NCBI RefSeq assembly: GCF_013371465.1 | Contig: NZ_JABWDU010000008.1 | Location: 62,001 to 126,000 of the forward strand | Direction: 5' to 3' | DNA: 64,000 nucleotides | Source of the DNA: Ensifer oleiphilus | GTDB lineage: Bacteria; Pseudomonadota; Alphaproteobacteria; Rhizobiales; Rhizobiaceae | In this document: piece after piece, positions 26,106 to 34,709 of the stretch | Layout of the letters: each line of letters starts with the position of its first letter | Position numbering within the stretch: position 1 is the first letter of the stretch | Program-made: the position numbers and the translations under genes | Notes under the pieces: generated by a model | What the model was told of the DNA's origin: nothing | What the model saw: only the letters and a program-made list of their open reading frames with translations | Database searches by the model: none

Positions 26106-27920
26106 TCAACTGTCGTTGAGCACGAGCCCCTTTGTCAGTTCCAGCGCCTGCCGCTCGAACAGGCCACGGTAGATGCCGCCGTCGAGGCGGATGAGCGCCT
26201 CGTGCGTGCCCTCTTCCGCGATCCGGCCGTGGCTGAACACCAGCAACCGGTCGAGTGAGCGCACCGTCGACAGCCGATGGGCGATCACCAGGGTCGTACG
26301 ACCCAGCATCAACCGTTCCATCGCCTGCTGGATCAGCACTTCCGATTCCGAATCGAGGCTCGACGTCGCCTCGTCCAGGATCAGGATCGGAGCATCCGCC
26401 AGGAACGCCCGAGCGATCGCGATGCGCTGGCGCTCGCCGCCCGACAGCTTCACCCCGCGTTCACCCACCAGCGTGCCGTAACCCTTCGGCAGGCCGGTGA
26501 TGAAGTCGTGGGCGCTCGCAAGCTTTGCCGCCTTCTCGATCTCCGCCTGCGTGGCCGAAGGCCTGGAATAGGCGATGTTTTCGGCAAGCGAGCGGTGGAA
26601 CAGGATCGGCTCCTGCTGGACGATCGCGATCTGCTGGCGCAGCGACGCCTGAGCGACACCGGCGATATCCTGACCGTCAATCCGGATCTGGCCGGACTTC
26701 AGGTCATGCAGCCGCTGGATCAGCTTGACGAAAGTCGTCTTGCCCGAACCGGAATGCCCGACAAGGCCCACGCGCTCGCCAGCCGGGATCGTCACCGAGA
26801 ACCGGTCATAGAGCGGCTTGCGATGAGCACCGTAGTGGAAGGTCACATCATTGAATTCGATGCGGCCATCAGTGATGCGGATCGGTTTTGCGCCAGCCTT
26901 GTCTTCGATGCCGAGCGGTTGGGCGTGGATGTCCACCAGCTCTTCCATGTCGTTGACCGAACGCTGCAGGTTGCGGATGTGCATGCCGACTTCACGCAGG
27001 TAGCCCTGCAGGATGAAGAAGGAGGTCAGCACGAAGGTGATATCGCCGGCCGTCGCCTGTCCCTTGGACCAGAGAAACAGGGCAAAGCCGATGACGGCCG
27101 CGCGCAGGACGAGGAGCAGCGCACCCTGCGTCGTGCCGTTGACCGTGCCACGCACCCAGGTGCGGCTCGTACGGTCGCGCCATTTGGTGATCACCTTGAC
27201 CAGCCGCGCATCCTCGCGGGCTTCCGCGCCAAAACCCTTGACGACATTGTTGCAGCTGACGGCATCGGCCAGCGAGCCGCCGAGCTTGGTGTCCCAGCTG
27301 TTGGCCAGACGCGCCATCGGCGCGACATAACCCAGCGACAACATCACCGTCGCCGCGATGAAGGTGAGCGAGCCCACACCGATAATGACACCCATCATCG
27401 GCCAGTACCACGCCATCAGGGCCGTCGAGCCGACCAGCATGATAACAGACGGAAACAGCGCGATCAGCAGTGTGTCGTTGAGCAGGTCCAGCGCCCACAT
27501 GCCGCGCGTCACCTTGCGCACCGTCGAGCCCGCAAAGCTGTTGGCATGCCAGTCGGACGAGAACCGCTGGATGCGGAAGAAGGCGGCCGAGGCGATGTCG
27601 GACATCATCTTGAGCGTCAGATCGACGACACCCATGAAGGTGAAATGCCGGAAAATGATGGCGCCGAGCGACAGCGCCGTCATCGTCCAGAATGCCGCAA
27701 GGGCTGCATCCCAGGCGACCTGGTCGGAGGCGGCTCCTGTCACGACCGCGTCGACCAGCCGACCGGAGTAGAGCGGCGTCAGCACATCCGCGATCGTCGA
27801 CAACATCACGGCGCCGAGGATGAAGGAAAGGCGAAGCGGCTGGCGCTTCCAATGAACCCAGGTGAAACCGAGAACGCTGCGGAACGCACCGCCGCGCAAG
27901 GCGAAACGAGTAAAAGCCAT
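26106..27920 (-). CDS. ABC exporter, fused membrane and ATPase domains
   Basis: Half-transporter of the type IV (MsbA-like) exporter fold, 604 residues. Six transmembrane helices span about residues 25-325; the C-terminal nucleotide-binding domain has Walker A VGHSGSGKTT, signature LSGGERQR, Walker B ILILDEATSSLDSE and H-switch IAHRLSTV. It would act as a homodimer in the inner membrane, exporting a lipid, drug or peptide; the substrate cannot be deduced. It stands alone, with terminators behind it and a non-coding stretch in front. Confidence 0.93.
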   Translation of the reverse strand: MAFTRFALRGGAFRSVLGFTWVHWKRQPLRLSFILGAVMLSTIADVLTPLYSGRLVDAVVTGAASDQVAWDAALAAFWTMTALSLGAIIFRHFTFMGVVDLTLKMMSDIASAAFFRIQRFSSDWHANSFAGSTVRKVTRGMWALDLLNDTLLIALFPSVIMLVGSTALMAWYWPMMGVIIGVGSLTFIAATVMLSLGYVAPMARLANSWDTKLGGSLADAVSCNNVVKGFGAEAREDARLVKVITKWRDRTSRTWVRGTVNGTTQGALLLVLRAAVIGFALFLWSKGQATAGDITFVLTSFFILQGYLREVGMHIRNLQRSVNDMEELVDIHAQPLGIEDKAGAKPIRITDGRIEFNDVTFHYGAHRKPLYDRFSVTIPAGERVGLVGHSGSGKTTFVKLIQRLHDLKSGQIRIDGQDIAGVAQASLRQQIAIVQQEPILFHRSLAENIAYSRPSATQAEIEKAAKLASAHDFITGLPKGYGTLVGERGVKLSGGERQRIAIARAFLADAPILILDEATSSLDSESEVLIQQAMERLMLGRTTLVIAHRLSTVRSLDRLLVFSHGRIAEEGTHEALIRLDGGIYRGLFERQALELTKGLVLNDS

Positions 27921-28419
27921 AGTGATTGCCCAATGCCTTGAGCATTGGCCTCAAAATTCTAGTCAATGAAACATGCCGAAAAGGGAAACGGTTTTCCGAT
28001 CGGCATCAACGATTGGTCGCTTCCGCATCAAGGGAAGGCCAAAGTCAGCGAGACAGGTTCTGACTTGAAACAGCAAGAGAGCAAGACTCTCCGTCGTCTA
28101 CTTCAGAACTGTACGCCGCCCCGTAGGGAGAAAGAATAAGCTGGCATCTGTAACCTCCCTGATCTGTTGCCGGAACTCGGGTTATAGGCGAATCGCCCGC
28201 AACCGCCAAGCGAGGAAATCTAGCCACGCCGCCAAAGTGCAACCGGTGCGGCCCGATTGCAACAGTGAATGGAAGCCTGTCGGGGTTTACCACGCCACCG
28301 TCTTCGTAGAAAAGTAGATCGTCGGCCGATGGCGGGATCAACCCGCCGGGACGCCGACAAAAGGGAGGGACCGCGGGCTTTTTTCCGGAAAGAGCTGGCG
28401 CCGGTCGTGGTGATGCAAA
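27921..28419. other. Intergenic region before the sensory three-component operon
   Basis: 499 bp with divergent promoters for the ABC exporter and the solute-binding-protein operon. A frame on the minus strand (28045-28614) covers most of it but has no recognisable domain and shadows the next gene. No -24/-12 element was seen here. Confidence 0.5.
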
Positions 28420-29770
28420 GTGCTTAAGTTTCGGTTCGTCATTCTTGCGGCGTTGCAGGTGCTGGCTTTTGCCGGCCTCGCCGTGTTCGTGACCGCCGCG
28501 CGTGCCGCCGAAAAACAGGATCTGGTGATCGTCACCTCCTACCCGCCATCCTTCTTCGAAGCCGTTCCGACGGGCATTCGAGACTGCAAATCCTGATATC
28601 CGCCTTTCGATCATTCAGCGCAATACGGCAAGCGCCACGCGCTTCGTCATGGAGAAGGCCGATGTGCCGGCCGACATCTTCTGGGCCTCGGCGACCGATG
28701 CCTTCGAGCTTTTGAAGCGCAACGGCGAACTGCGCCCGATAGCGCCGCGCCAGACGGGCGCCGCCGATAAGGTCTTCGGCTATCCCGTCAACGATCCCGA
28801 GGGCTATTATCTGGGTTTTGCGCTGTCCGGGTATGGCTTCGTCTACAATCAGTCCTACCTCGCCCAAAACAAGCTGCCGGTGCCGCGGGACTGGCAAGAC
28901 CTTCTGAACCCCGTTTATTCCGGACAGATCGGCATCACCACGCCGTCGCGCTCGGGCACCACTCACCTGATCGTCGAAGCGCTGCTGCAGACCTATGGGT
29001 GGGAAAAGGGCTGGGCGATGCTGTCCCAACTCGGCGGCAATCTGTCGACGGTCACGGCCCGCAGTTTCGGGGTTGCATCCGGTGTCGCGCAAAGGCGCTT
29101 CAGCATCGGCATCACCATCGACTTCCTCGCCAATGCGCCAGAATTCGCGGACGCTGGCAACGTCTTCATCCTCCCGCCCGATACCGTGTTCGTGCCGGCC
29201 AGCATCGCGATCCTGTCGCGGGCGCGCAACGTGCGCGGCGCTGAGCGCTTCATCGATTTCGTCCTCTCGGAACGCGGCCAGAAGGTGCTGTTGCAGCCGG
29301 CCGTCGCACGCATTCCGCTCAACCCCGCGCTCAACAAGGGCCTGTTGCCGCAGGAAAGCGGTGACGGCCTGTTGAAATACAGCGGTTTCGACGCGGCGCT
29401 GTCGGCGCGGAGGTATGGGCTCGTCAACCTGATCTTCGACGACTATATCGTGCGCCGCCGGGCAACGCTCGCCCGGCTTTGGAAAAGGGTGACAGACCTG
29501 GAAGCGATCGAGATCGACGACGCGCAGCAGCGCAGCATGCTCGCAAGAGCCCGGCGCCTGCTCTCCACGCCGCCGCTTTCGGCAAGTGACGTCGAAAACG
29601 CCGACGAAACGCTGAAGGCAGAGTGGCCGCGCAGTATCGCCCGCTCGCCCGCGCATACGGCAATGACGCAGCGACTGCGTGCCACGATCGAGCGGAACCT
29701 GGCAACGGCCGAAATGCTCCTGTCGTCTGTCGGGCGGCCGGCGGCGGGCCTCACGCCGTGGCGGCAATGA
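28420..29770 (+). pseudogene. Sensor-associated solute-binding protein with a +1 frameshift
   Basis: Starts with GTG 28420, encoding a signal peptide and the strand VIVTSYPPSFFEAV, then hits TGA at 28594-28596. Deleting one C of the CC at 28567-28568 restores VRRAFETANPDIRLSIIQRN and an open frame to 29770, for about 449 residues. The restored protein is a paralogue of the binding protein at 33172 (shared DLFWAS/DIFWAS, YPVNDPEGYY, SRSGTTHL, RSFGV). Next to a kinase and DctD-like regulator, it corresponds to the PgtC-type ligand sensor of three-component systems. The frameshift may be a true null mutation, a sequencing error, or bypassed during translation. Confidence 0.88.
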
Positions 29771-31674
29771 TGAGCCAATCGATAGAGCCTGCGGGCGACA
29801 TCCGCCGCTGGCGCTTCGGCATCGGTGCACGCCTTATCCTTGCCTTCGTCGCCATCGTCGGGCTCGCCGTTGGCGCCTGCCTGGTCGGATGGCTGTCCTA
29901 CGAACGGCTGTCGGGCGAACTGTCTCGAATTGCCGAAGACCAGATGCCGCAACTCGCTTTCGCCTCGCGGCTGTCCAAGGCGGGCGCGGATATCGGTTCG
30001 GTCACGACGGTTCTCGCCGGGGCCGAGACACGAGCCGAGTACAACGAGATTCGCAGCAGCTACGCCGCGCGCCTGCTGACGCTTCGATCGCTGCTCGGGG
30101 AAAGCGGGGCGAAGGCGGATGCGACCGACCTCTTGCCGCTGGCACAAGCGATCGGCGAAAACCTCGACAAGATCGACCTTGCCGCCGGCAAGCGCTTCAC
30201 GCTCAGAGAGGCGATGCGGTCCGATATCGAGGAGCTGCGCTGGGTCCAGGCGGACCTGCTCGAGGAAGCTGATCCGCTCGTAGACGATATTCGCTTCAAC
30301 ATCGAAGCCGAGACCCGTAACGGCCACGGGGCGGCAGCGCTTGCGGAACAGCAAAAGAGCGAGGCCCTGCTGACGGCGGTGTCGCAGGCAAACCTCGCCA
30401 CCGGGCTGATCGGCCGGCTCGTCAACGCCACCACGCAAGAGGAAATTCAAGAAACCAACGCCTTTCTCGGCGACAGCGCCGACGACCTAGCAAGCCGCAT
30501 CGCAAGCCTCGAAAACTGGCCGGATAGCATCACCGTCCGTCAGCTGGCACGCCGCATTCTCGACCAGTCCGACGTCTCGACGGGTATCCCCAATCGCAAG
30601 CGCTCGGAAATGATCGAGGCGGCAAAGCTCTCCGAACTTGCCGCCCAGAACGGCCGCCTGGTCGACGACCTCGCACGCAGGATCGAAACCGAAGTCGTCG
30701 CGATCGAGGCGAGCGCAGCTGCCGCCGCGCAGCGCGCCGCCACGGCGATCGAAACCGGCCGCAGCCTGCTGCTGGCGATCGCCATCCTTTCGGTGCTGCT
30801 GGCGACCGCAATCGGCTTCTTCTACGTCTATCGCAATCTGCTGGCCCGCATCCGGCTGCTTTCGGCCGCTGCCGGCGCGATCAGCAGCGGGCGTCCCGCA
30901 ACTGCCATCCCCGCGCCCGAGGCGGACGAACTCGGCGACCTCGCCCATGCGCTCGTGCTCTTCCGCCAGACCCGCGACGAATTGATCCAGTCGGCAAAGC
31001 TCGCCGCTCTCGGACAAATGGCGGCCGGCATCGGCCACGAACTCAACCAGCCGCTGGCCGCACTCCGGGCCCATATCCATAGCGCCACGACGCTGATCGG
31101 GCGCGGCAAGGGCGACCAGGCCGTCACCAATCTCGACAAGATGAAGGGGTTGACCGGGCGGATGGCCGACCAGATTAGCCATATCCGACGTTTCGCGCGC
31201 CGGCCCGACGCGCAACTGCGACCCGTCGACCTCACGGCTGCCGTCCGCGACGCGTTCAGTCTGCTTGAACATAGGTTCGAGGAGGAGGCTGTCGAAATGC
31301 AATTGCGCCTACCGGAGGAGGCCGGCGTCCTGGTCATGGCCGAGCAGGTGCGGCTCGAACAGGTGGCGGTCAATCTCATCGGCAACGCCTTGGACGCCGT
31401 CAGAGGCAGGCCCATGCGCCGGGTGCATGCAACGATCGAGCAGGTCGGCGCCGATGCCCGGCTGGTCGTCGGCGATACCGGCAGCGGCATTGCCGCTGAT
31501 GACGTCGCCGCCGTCTTCGACCCGTTCTTCACCACCAAGCCGGTCGGATCCGGCCTCGGGCTGGGGCTTTCCATTTCCTACAACATCGTCAAGGACTTCG
31601 GTGGCGAGATCTCGATCCTTGAGACCAGTGCGCATGGCACGCAATTCCTCGTATCCCTGAAAGGCCCGCAATGA
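29767..31674 (+). CDS. Sensor histidine kinase, DctB/PgtB-like
   Basis: Membrane kinase of 635 residues starting in an ATGA overlap with the sensor gene. A helix at about 20-42 and a second at about 335-355 flank a large helical periplasmic domain; a HAMP segment follows. The phosphoacceptor is H424 in GIGHELNQPLAAL, the DctB-type HisKA motif. The ATPase has NLIGNALDAV (N box), GDTGSGIA (G1), FDPFFTTK (F) and GSGLGLGLSIS (G2). It would phosphorylate the response regulator encoded by the next, overlapping gene. Confidence 0.93.
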   Translation: MMSQSIEPAGDIRRWRFGIGARLILAFVAIVGLAVGACLVGWLSYERLSGELSRIAEDQMPQLAFASRLSKAGADIGSVTTVLAGAETRAEYNEIRSSYAARLLTLRSLLGESGAKADATDLLPLAQAIGENLDKIDLAAGKRFTLREAMRSDIEELRWVQADLLEEADPLVDDIRFNIEAETRNGHGAAALAEQQKSEALLTAVSQANLATGLIGRLVNATTQEEIQETNAFLGDSADDLASRIASLENWPDSITVRQLARRILDQSDVSTGIPNRKRSEMIEAAKLSELAAQNGRLVDDLARRIETEVVAIEASAAAAAQRAATAIETGRSLLLAIAILSVLLATAIGFFYVYRNLLARIRLLSAAAGAISSGRPATAIPAPEADELGDLAHALVLFRQTRDELIQSAKLAALGQMAAGIGHELNQPLAALRAHIHSATTLIGRGKGDQAVTNLDKMKGLTGRMADQISHIRRFARRPDAQLRPVDLTAAVRDAFSLLEHRFEEEAVEMQLRLPEEAGVLVMAEQVRLEQVAVNLIGNALDAVRGRPMRRVHATIEQVGADARLVVGDTGSGIAADDVAAVFDPFFTTKPVGSGLGLGLSISYNIVKDFGGEISILETSAHGTQFLVSLKGPQ

Positions 31675-33011
31675 CGTTGGACCCGGATATCATCCTGATC
31701 GACGACGATGCCAGCGTGCTCGAAGCCTGCTGTCAGGTGCTCGAACTGGAAGACTTCAGCGTGTCGCCTCATGGATCGGTGACATCGGCGCTAACAGGCC
31801 TTCGCGCCGACAGCCGGGCCGTCATCGTTTCCGACGTGCGCATGCCGGATCACGATGGCTTCGACCTGGTCGCAGCCGTGCGCAACATCGATCAAGACAT
31901 CCCGATCATCCTGATGTCAGGCCATGGCGACATCCCGATGGCCCTTCGCGCCATGCGCGACGGTGCGTGGGATTTTCTGGAGAAGCCCGCCGATCCCGTG
32001 CATCTTATCGAAACCGTTCGCCGCGCCCGCGACCACCGCCGACTGCTGCTTGAAAACCGTCGGCTGCGGCTGTCGGTCGACGACGATGGCTGGGAAACAC
32101 GCCTGATCGGGCATTCCGCACCCATGGTTGCCTTGCGTGAAAAGCTGAAGCGCATCGCGGCTGCGGCAACCGACGCTCTCATCCTCGGCGAAACCGGCAC
32201 CGGCAAGGAGGTGACGGCACGCGCGATCCACGATTTCAGCGGGCGCAAGGGTCGCTTCGTCGCGGTCAATTGCGGCGCCATTCCCGAGACGATGCTGGAA
32301 TCCGAACTTTTCGGCCACGAGGCCGGCGCCTTCACCGGCGCGCGCGAAAAGCGCATCGGCAAGATCGAATATGCCGATGGCGGCACATTGTTTCTCGACG
32401 AGATCGAATCGATGCCGCTTGCCGCCCAGGTGCGATTGCTGCGCGTGCTGCAGGAGCGTGTCATCGAACGGCTCGGTTCCAACGTCGAACTGCCGGTCGA
32501 CATGCGCGTTGTGGCAGCGACCAAGGCGGATCTGCATGCGGCGGCCAGGAAGGGCGATTTCCGCGAGGACCTCGCCTATCGCCTCGACATCGCCCGCGTG
32601 GAACTGCCGCCGCTTGCGCAGCGCAAAGGCGACGTCGGCTTGCTGTTCCAGCACTTCCTCGGCCTCGCCGCCAAGCGGCAGGGCCGCACGCCGCCGCGCG
32701 TCAGCGCCGAGCTCCTGGCCGAACTCAATGGAAGAGCGTGGCCCGGTAACGTTCGCGAACTGCGCAACGTCGCCGAGCGCTTCGTGCTCGGGCTTGAGGA
32801 TCGCGCCGATGTGGATCGGGCGGCCGCAGGCGGCGAGACGCTGGAGGTGCAGATGGATCGGCTGGAGCGTGCCATCCTGCTCGACAGCCTCGCCAGAAAC
32901 GATGGCCGCGTCGGTGCGACCGCCGACGCGCTCGGTATCTCGCGCAAGACGCTCTACCTGAAGATGCGCAAGTTCGACATCGCCGCCCAGGGCGATGGCG
33001 AAGCGGGCTGA
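31671..33011 (+). CDS. Sigma-54-dependent response regulator, DctD/PgtA-like
   Basis: NtrC-class activator (446 residues). Receiver: acidic pocket IDDD at 10-13, phospho-acceptor D55 in VSDVRMPD, conserved K105. AAA+ domain: Walker A GETGTGKE (173-180), the sigma-54-contacting GAFTGA loop (219-224) and Walker B FLDE (241-244). C-terminal Fis-type helix-turn-helix at about 412-436. The intact GAFTGA means it should activate sigma-54 promoters; one lies 93 bp beyond the stop, before the transporter genes. The start overlaps the kinase stop by ATGA. Confidence 0.95.
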   Translation: MTLDPDIILIDDDASVLEACCQVLELEDFSVSPHGSVTSALTGLRADSRAVIVSDVRMPDHDGFDLVAAVRNIDQDIPIILMSGHGDIPMALRAMRDGAWDFLEKPADPVHLIETVRRARDHRRLLLENRRLRLSVDDDGWETRLIGHSAPMVALREKLKRIAAAATDALILGETGTGKEVTARAIHDFSGRKGRFVAVNCGAIPETMLESELFGHEAGAFTGAREKRIGKIEYADGGTLFLDEIESMPLAAQVRLLRVLQERVIERLGSNVELPVDMRVVAATKADLHAAARKGDFREDLAYRLDIARVELPPLAQRKGDVGLLFQHFLGLAAKRQGRTPPRVSAELLAELNGRAWPGNVRELRNVAERFVLGLEDRADVDRAAAGGETLEVQMDRLERAILLDSLARNDGRVGATADALGISRKTLYLKMRKFDIAAQGDGEAG

Positions 33012-33061
33012 TGTTACCGGTTTGACCCGGCCAATTCGCGGGGTTGTTACCTTTTTTACCC
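33012..33061 (+). repeat. Two direct 17-bp repeats, candidate enhancer sites
   Basis: TGTTACCGGTTTGACCC (33012-33028) and TGTTACCTTTTTTACCC (33045-33061) match at 14 of 17 positions and are 33 bp apart, about three helical turns. They lie 43-92 bp upstream of the -24 element at 33104, in the position expected for upstream activator sequences of the DctD-like regulator. Confidence 0.7.
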
Positions 33062-33103
33062 ATCAGGCGGCCATGAATGCCCGATTTCCAACAGTTTTCA
33101 ATC

Positions 33104-33119
33104 TGGCACGGTGCTTGCT
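33104..33119 (+). promoter_or_regulatory. Sigma-54 promoter of the transporter operon
   Basis: TGGCACGGTGCTTGCT matches the -24/-12 consensus nearly perfectly, with GG (33105-33106) and GC (33117-33118) separated by 10 bases. Predicted start is near 33130, about 42 bases before the binding-protein ATG. Confidence 0.93.
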
Positions 33120-33171
33120 CTCAATAGATCGGACACCAAACAAGCGTTGTCCCTATTGGGAGGAGATACCT

Positions 33172-34491
33172 ATGTTGAAGACCATTGCTGCGGCGATGCT
33201 GATGTCGGCTGCCTTCGTTGTGACGGTTCACGCCCAGGACGGCGGCAAAGTCACGATCGTGACGTCGTTTTCCAAGGACGTAACCGATCCGTTCAAGGCG
33301 GGCTTTGAGGCCGCAAACCCAGGCTTTACCCTCGACGTCCAGAACAAGAGCACGAGCTCGGGCGTCAAGTACATCGATGAGACCAAGGTGAACAACCAGG
33401 TCGACCTGTTCTGGGCATCGGCGCCGGATGCGTTCGACAGCCTCAAGAGCCGCGAGCTGCTCGCCAAGTTCACGCCGTCGGTCACGGGCCTTCCCGAGAA
33501 GGTCGGCTCCTACCCCGTCAATGACAAGGACGGCTATTACTTCGGCTTTGCCGCCTCCGGTTACGGCATCATGTCGAACGACCGTTATCTCGAAGCCAAC
33601 GACCTGCCGAAGCCGGTCGAGTGGAGCGACCTGACCAAGCCGGAATACCACGATCACATCGCGATTGCCGCGCCCTCGCGTTCGGGCACGACCCACCTGA
33701 CGATCGAAACGATCCTTCAAGGTGAAGGCTGGGACAAGGGCTGGGCGACGCTGAAGGGGATCGGCGGCAACCTGCAACAGGTCACCGAACGCTCGTTCGG
33801 CGTGCCGGACGCCGTCAACTCCGGCCAGACCGGTATCGGCATCGTCATCGACTTCTTCGCCTTCTCGGCGCAGGCGAGCGGCTTCCCCGTTTCCTTCGCC
33901 TACCCGTCGGTCACCACGGTGGTTCCGGCCAACATCGGCATCGTCGCCAATGCGCCGAACCAGGCCGGTGCCGAAGCCTTCGTCAACTATCTGCTTTCCG
34001 AAAAGGGCCAGGCCGTCCTGCTCGAGCCGGCGATCCGTCGTCTGCCGATCAACCCGGCACTCTACGAGAAGGCACCGGAAGGCTTCCCGAACCCCTTCAA
34101 GGATCCGCGCTTCCAGTCGATGATCACCTTTGATGCCGACGTATCGAAGAAGCGGACCGATGTCGTCGATACGCTTTACGACCAGCTAATTTCGTTCCAG
34201 CTCGACAACATCAAGGGTGCCACCAAGGCGATCCATGAAGCGGAAAAGGCGGTTGCTGCCAACGAGCAGGCTGCGGCCCGCGCGCTGCTGACCGAAGCCC
34301 ACGCCCTGATCGCCGCCATGCCGATCACGGCCGAAGAAGCTGCCAGCCAGCAGATCCGCGACGCCTTCACCGGCGGCGAGGAAAAGACCGCACGCCAGGC
34401 GGAGCTTGAGCAGAAATGGGCTGGCTTTGCGAGCGAGAAGTATGCCGCCGCCAAGGCCAAGGCCGAAGAAGCGCTGGCGCTCGTCGACTGA
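33172..34491 (+). CDS. ABC transporter substrate-binding protein (iron/phosphonate/thiamine-type family)
   Basis: Periplasmic protein of 439 residues. Signal peptide MLKTIAAAMLMSAAFVV...HAQ; mature chain begins DGGKVTIVTSF. GGGAGGAG lies just before ATG 33172. It resembles SBPs annotated as Fe3+ binding (FbpA-like), but the twin tyrosines of true ferric-binding proteins are not evident, and an extra 90-residue Ala/Glu-rich helical tail follows the core domain. Its closest relative in the window is the frameshifted sensor protein at 28420. It is presumably the transport partner in a sigma-54-controlled operon induced by the same ligand, perhaps an organic acid or phosphate ester. Confidence 0.9.
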   Translation: MLKTIAAAMLMSAAFVVTVHAQDGGKVTIVTSFSKDVTDPFKAGFEAANPGFTLDVQNKSTSSGVKYIDETKVNNQVDLFWASAPDAFDSLKSRELLAKFTPSVTGLPEKVGSYPVNDKDGYYFGFAASGYGIMSNDRYLEANDLPKPVEWSDLTKPEYHDHIAIAAPSRSGTTHLTIETILQGEGWDKGWATLKGIGGNLQQVTERSFGVPDAVNSGQTGIGIVIDFFAFSAQASGFPVSFAYPSVTTVVPANIGIVANAPNQAGAEAFVNYLLSEKGQAVLLEPAIRRLPINPALYEKAPEGFPNPFKDPRFQSMITFDADVSKKRTDVVDTLYDQLISFQLDNIKGATKAIHEAEKAVAANEQAAARALLTEAHALIAAMPITAEEAASQQIRDAFTGGEEKTARQAELEQKWAGFASEKYAAAKAKAEEALALVD

Positions 34492-34504
34492 TACCGGCTT
34501 AGAA

Positions 34505-34529
34505 GGCCGCCTGCTACCCGCGGGCGGCC
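34505..34529 (+). promoter_or_regulatory. Intercistronic hairpin
   Basis: GGCCGCC (34505-34511) and GGCGGCC (34523-34529) can form a 7-bp GC-only stem 13 bases after the binding-protein stop. There is no T run. Such hairpins between binding-protein and permease genes commonly stabilise the upstream transcript or partially terminate, giving excess binding protein. Confidence 0.5.
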
Positions 34530-34709
34530 ATCCCCGAAAACCTTTGCCTTCGCCAAGCCTGACGCGCCTGCCAGTCGGCTCTCAGAGGTCTGAACCGATC
34601 CTGGAGCAACGCGCAGCAGTCGAAAGCGTTGCCGCGACCCCAGCGATCCAGAGGCTTGGGGACGCAGCAAGCGCGTCAGGCTTGTCGACCACAATTCGGA
34701 GTCTGCCCC

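Noticed and set aside
28045-28614. Minus-strand frame in the region before the three-component system
   Set aside because: No domain, no Shine-Dalgarno, and it overlaps the signal peptide region of the binding-protein gene.
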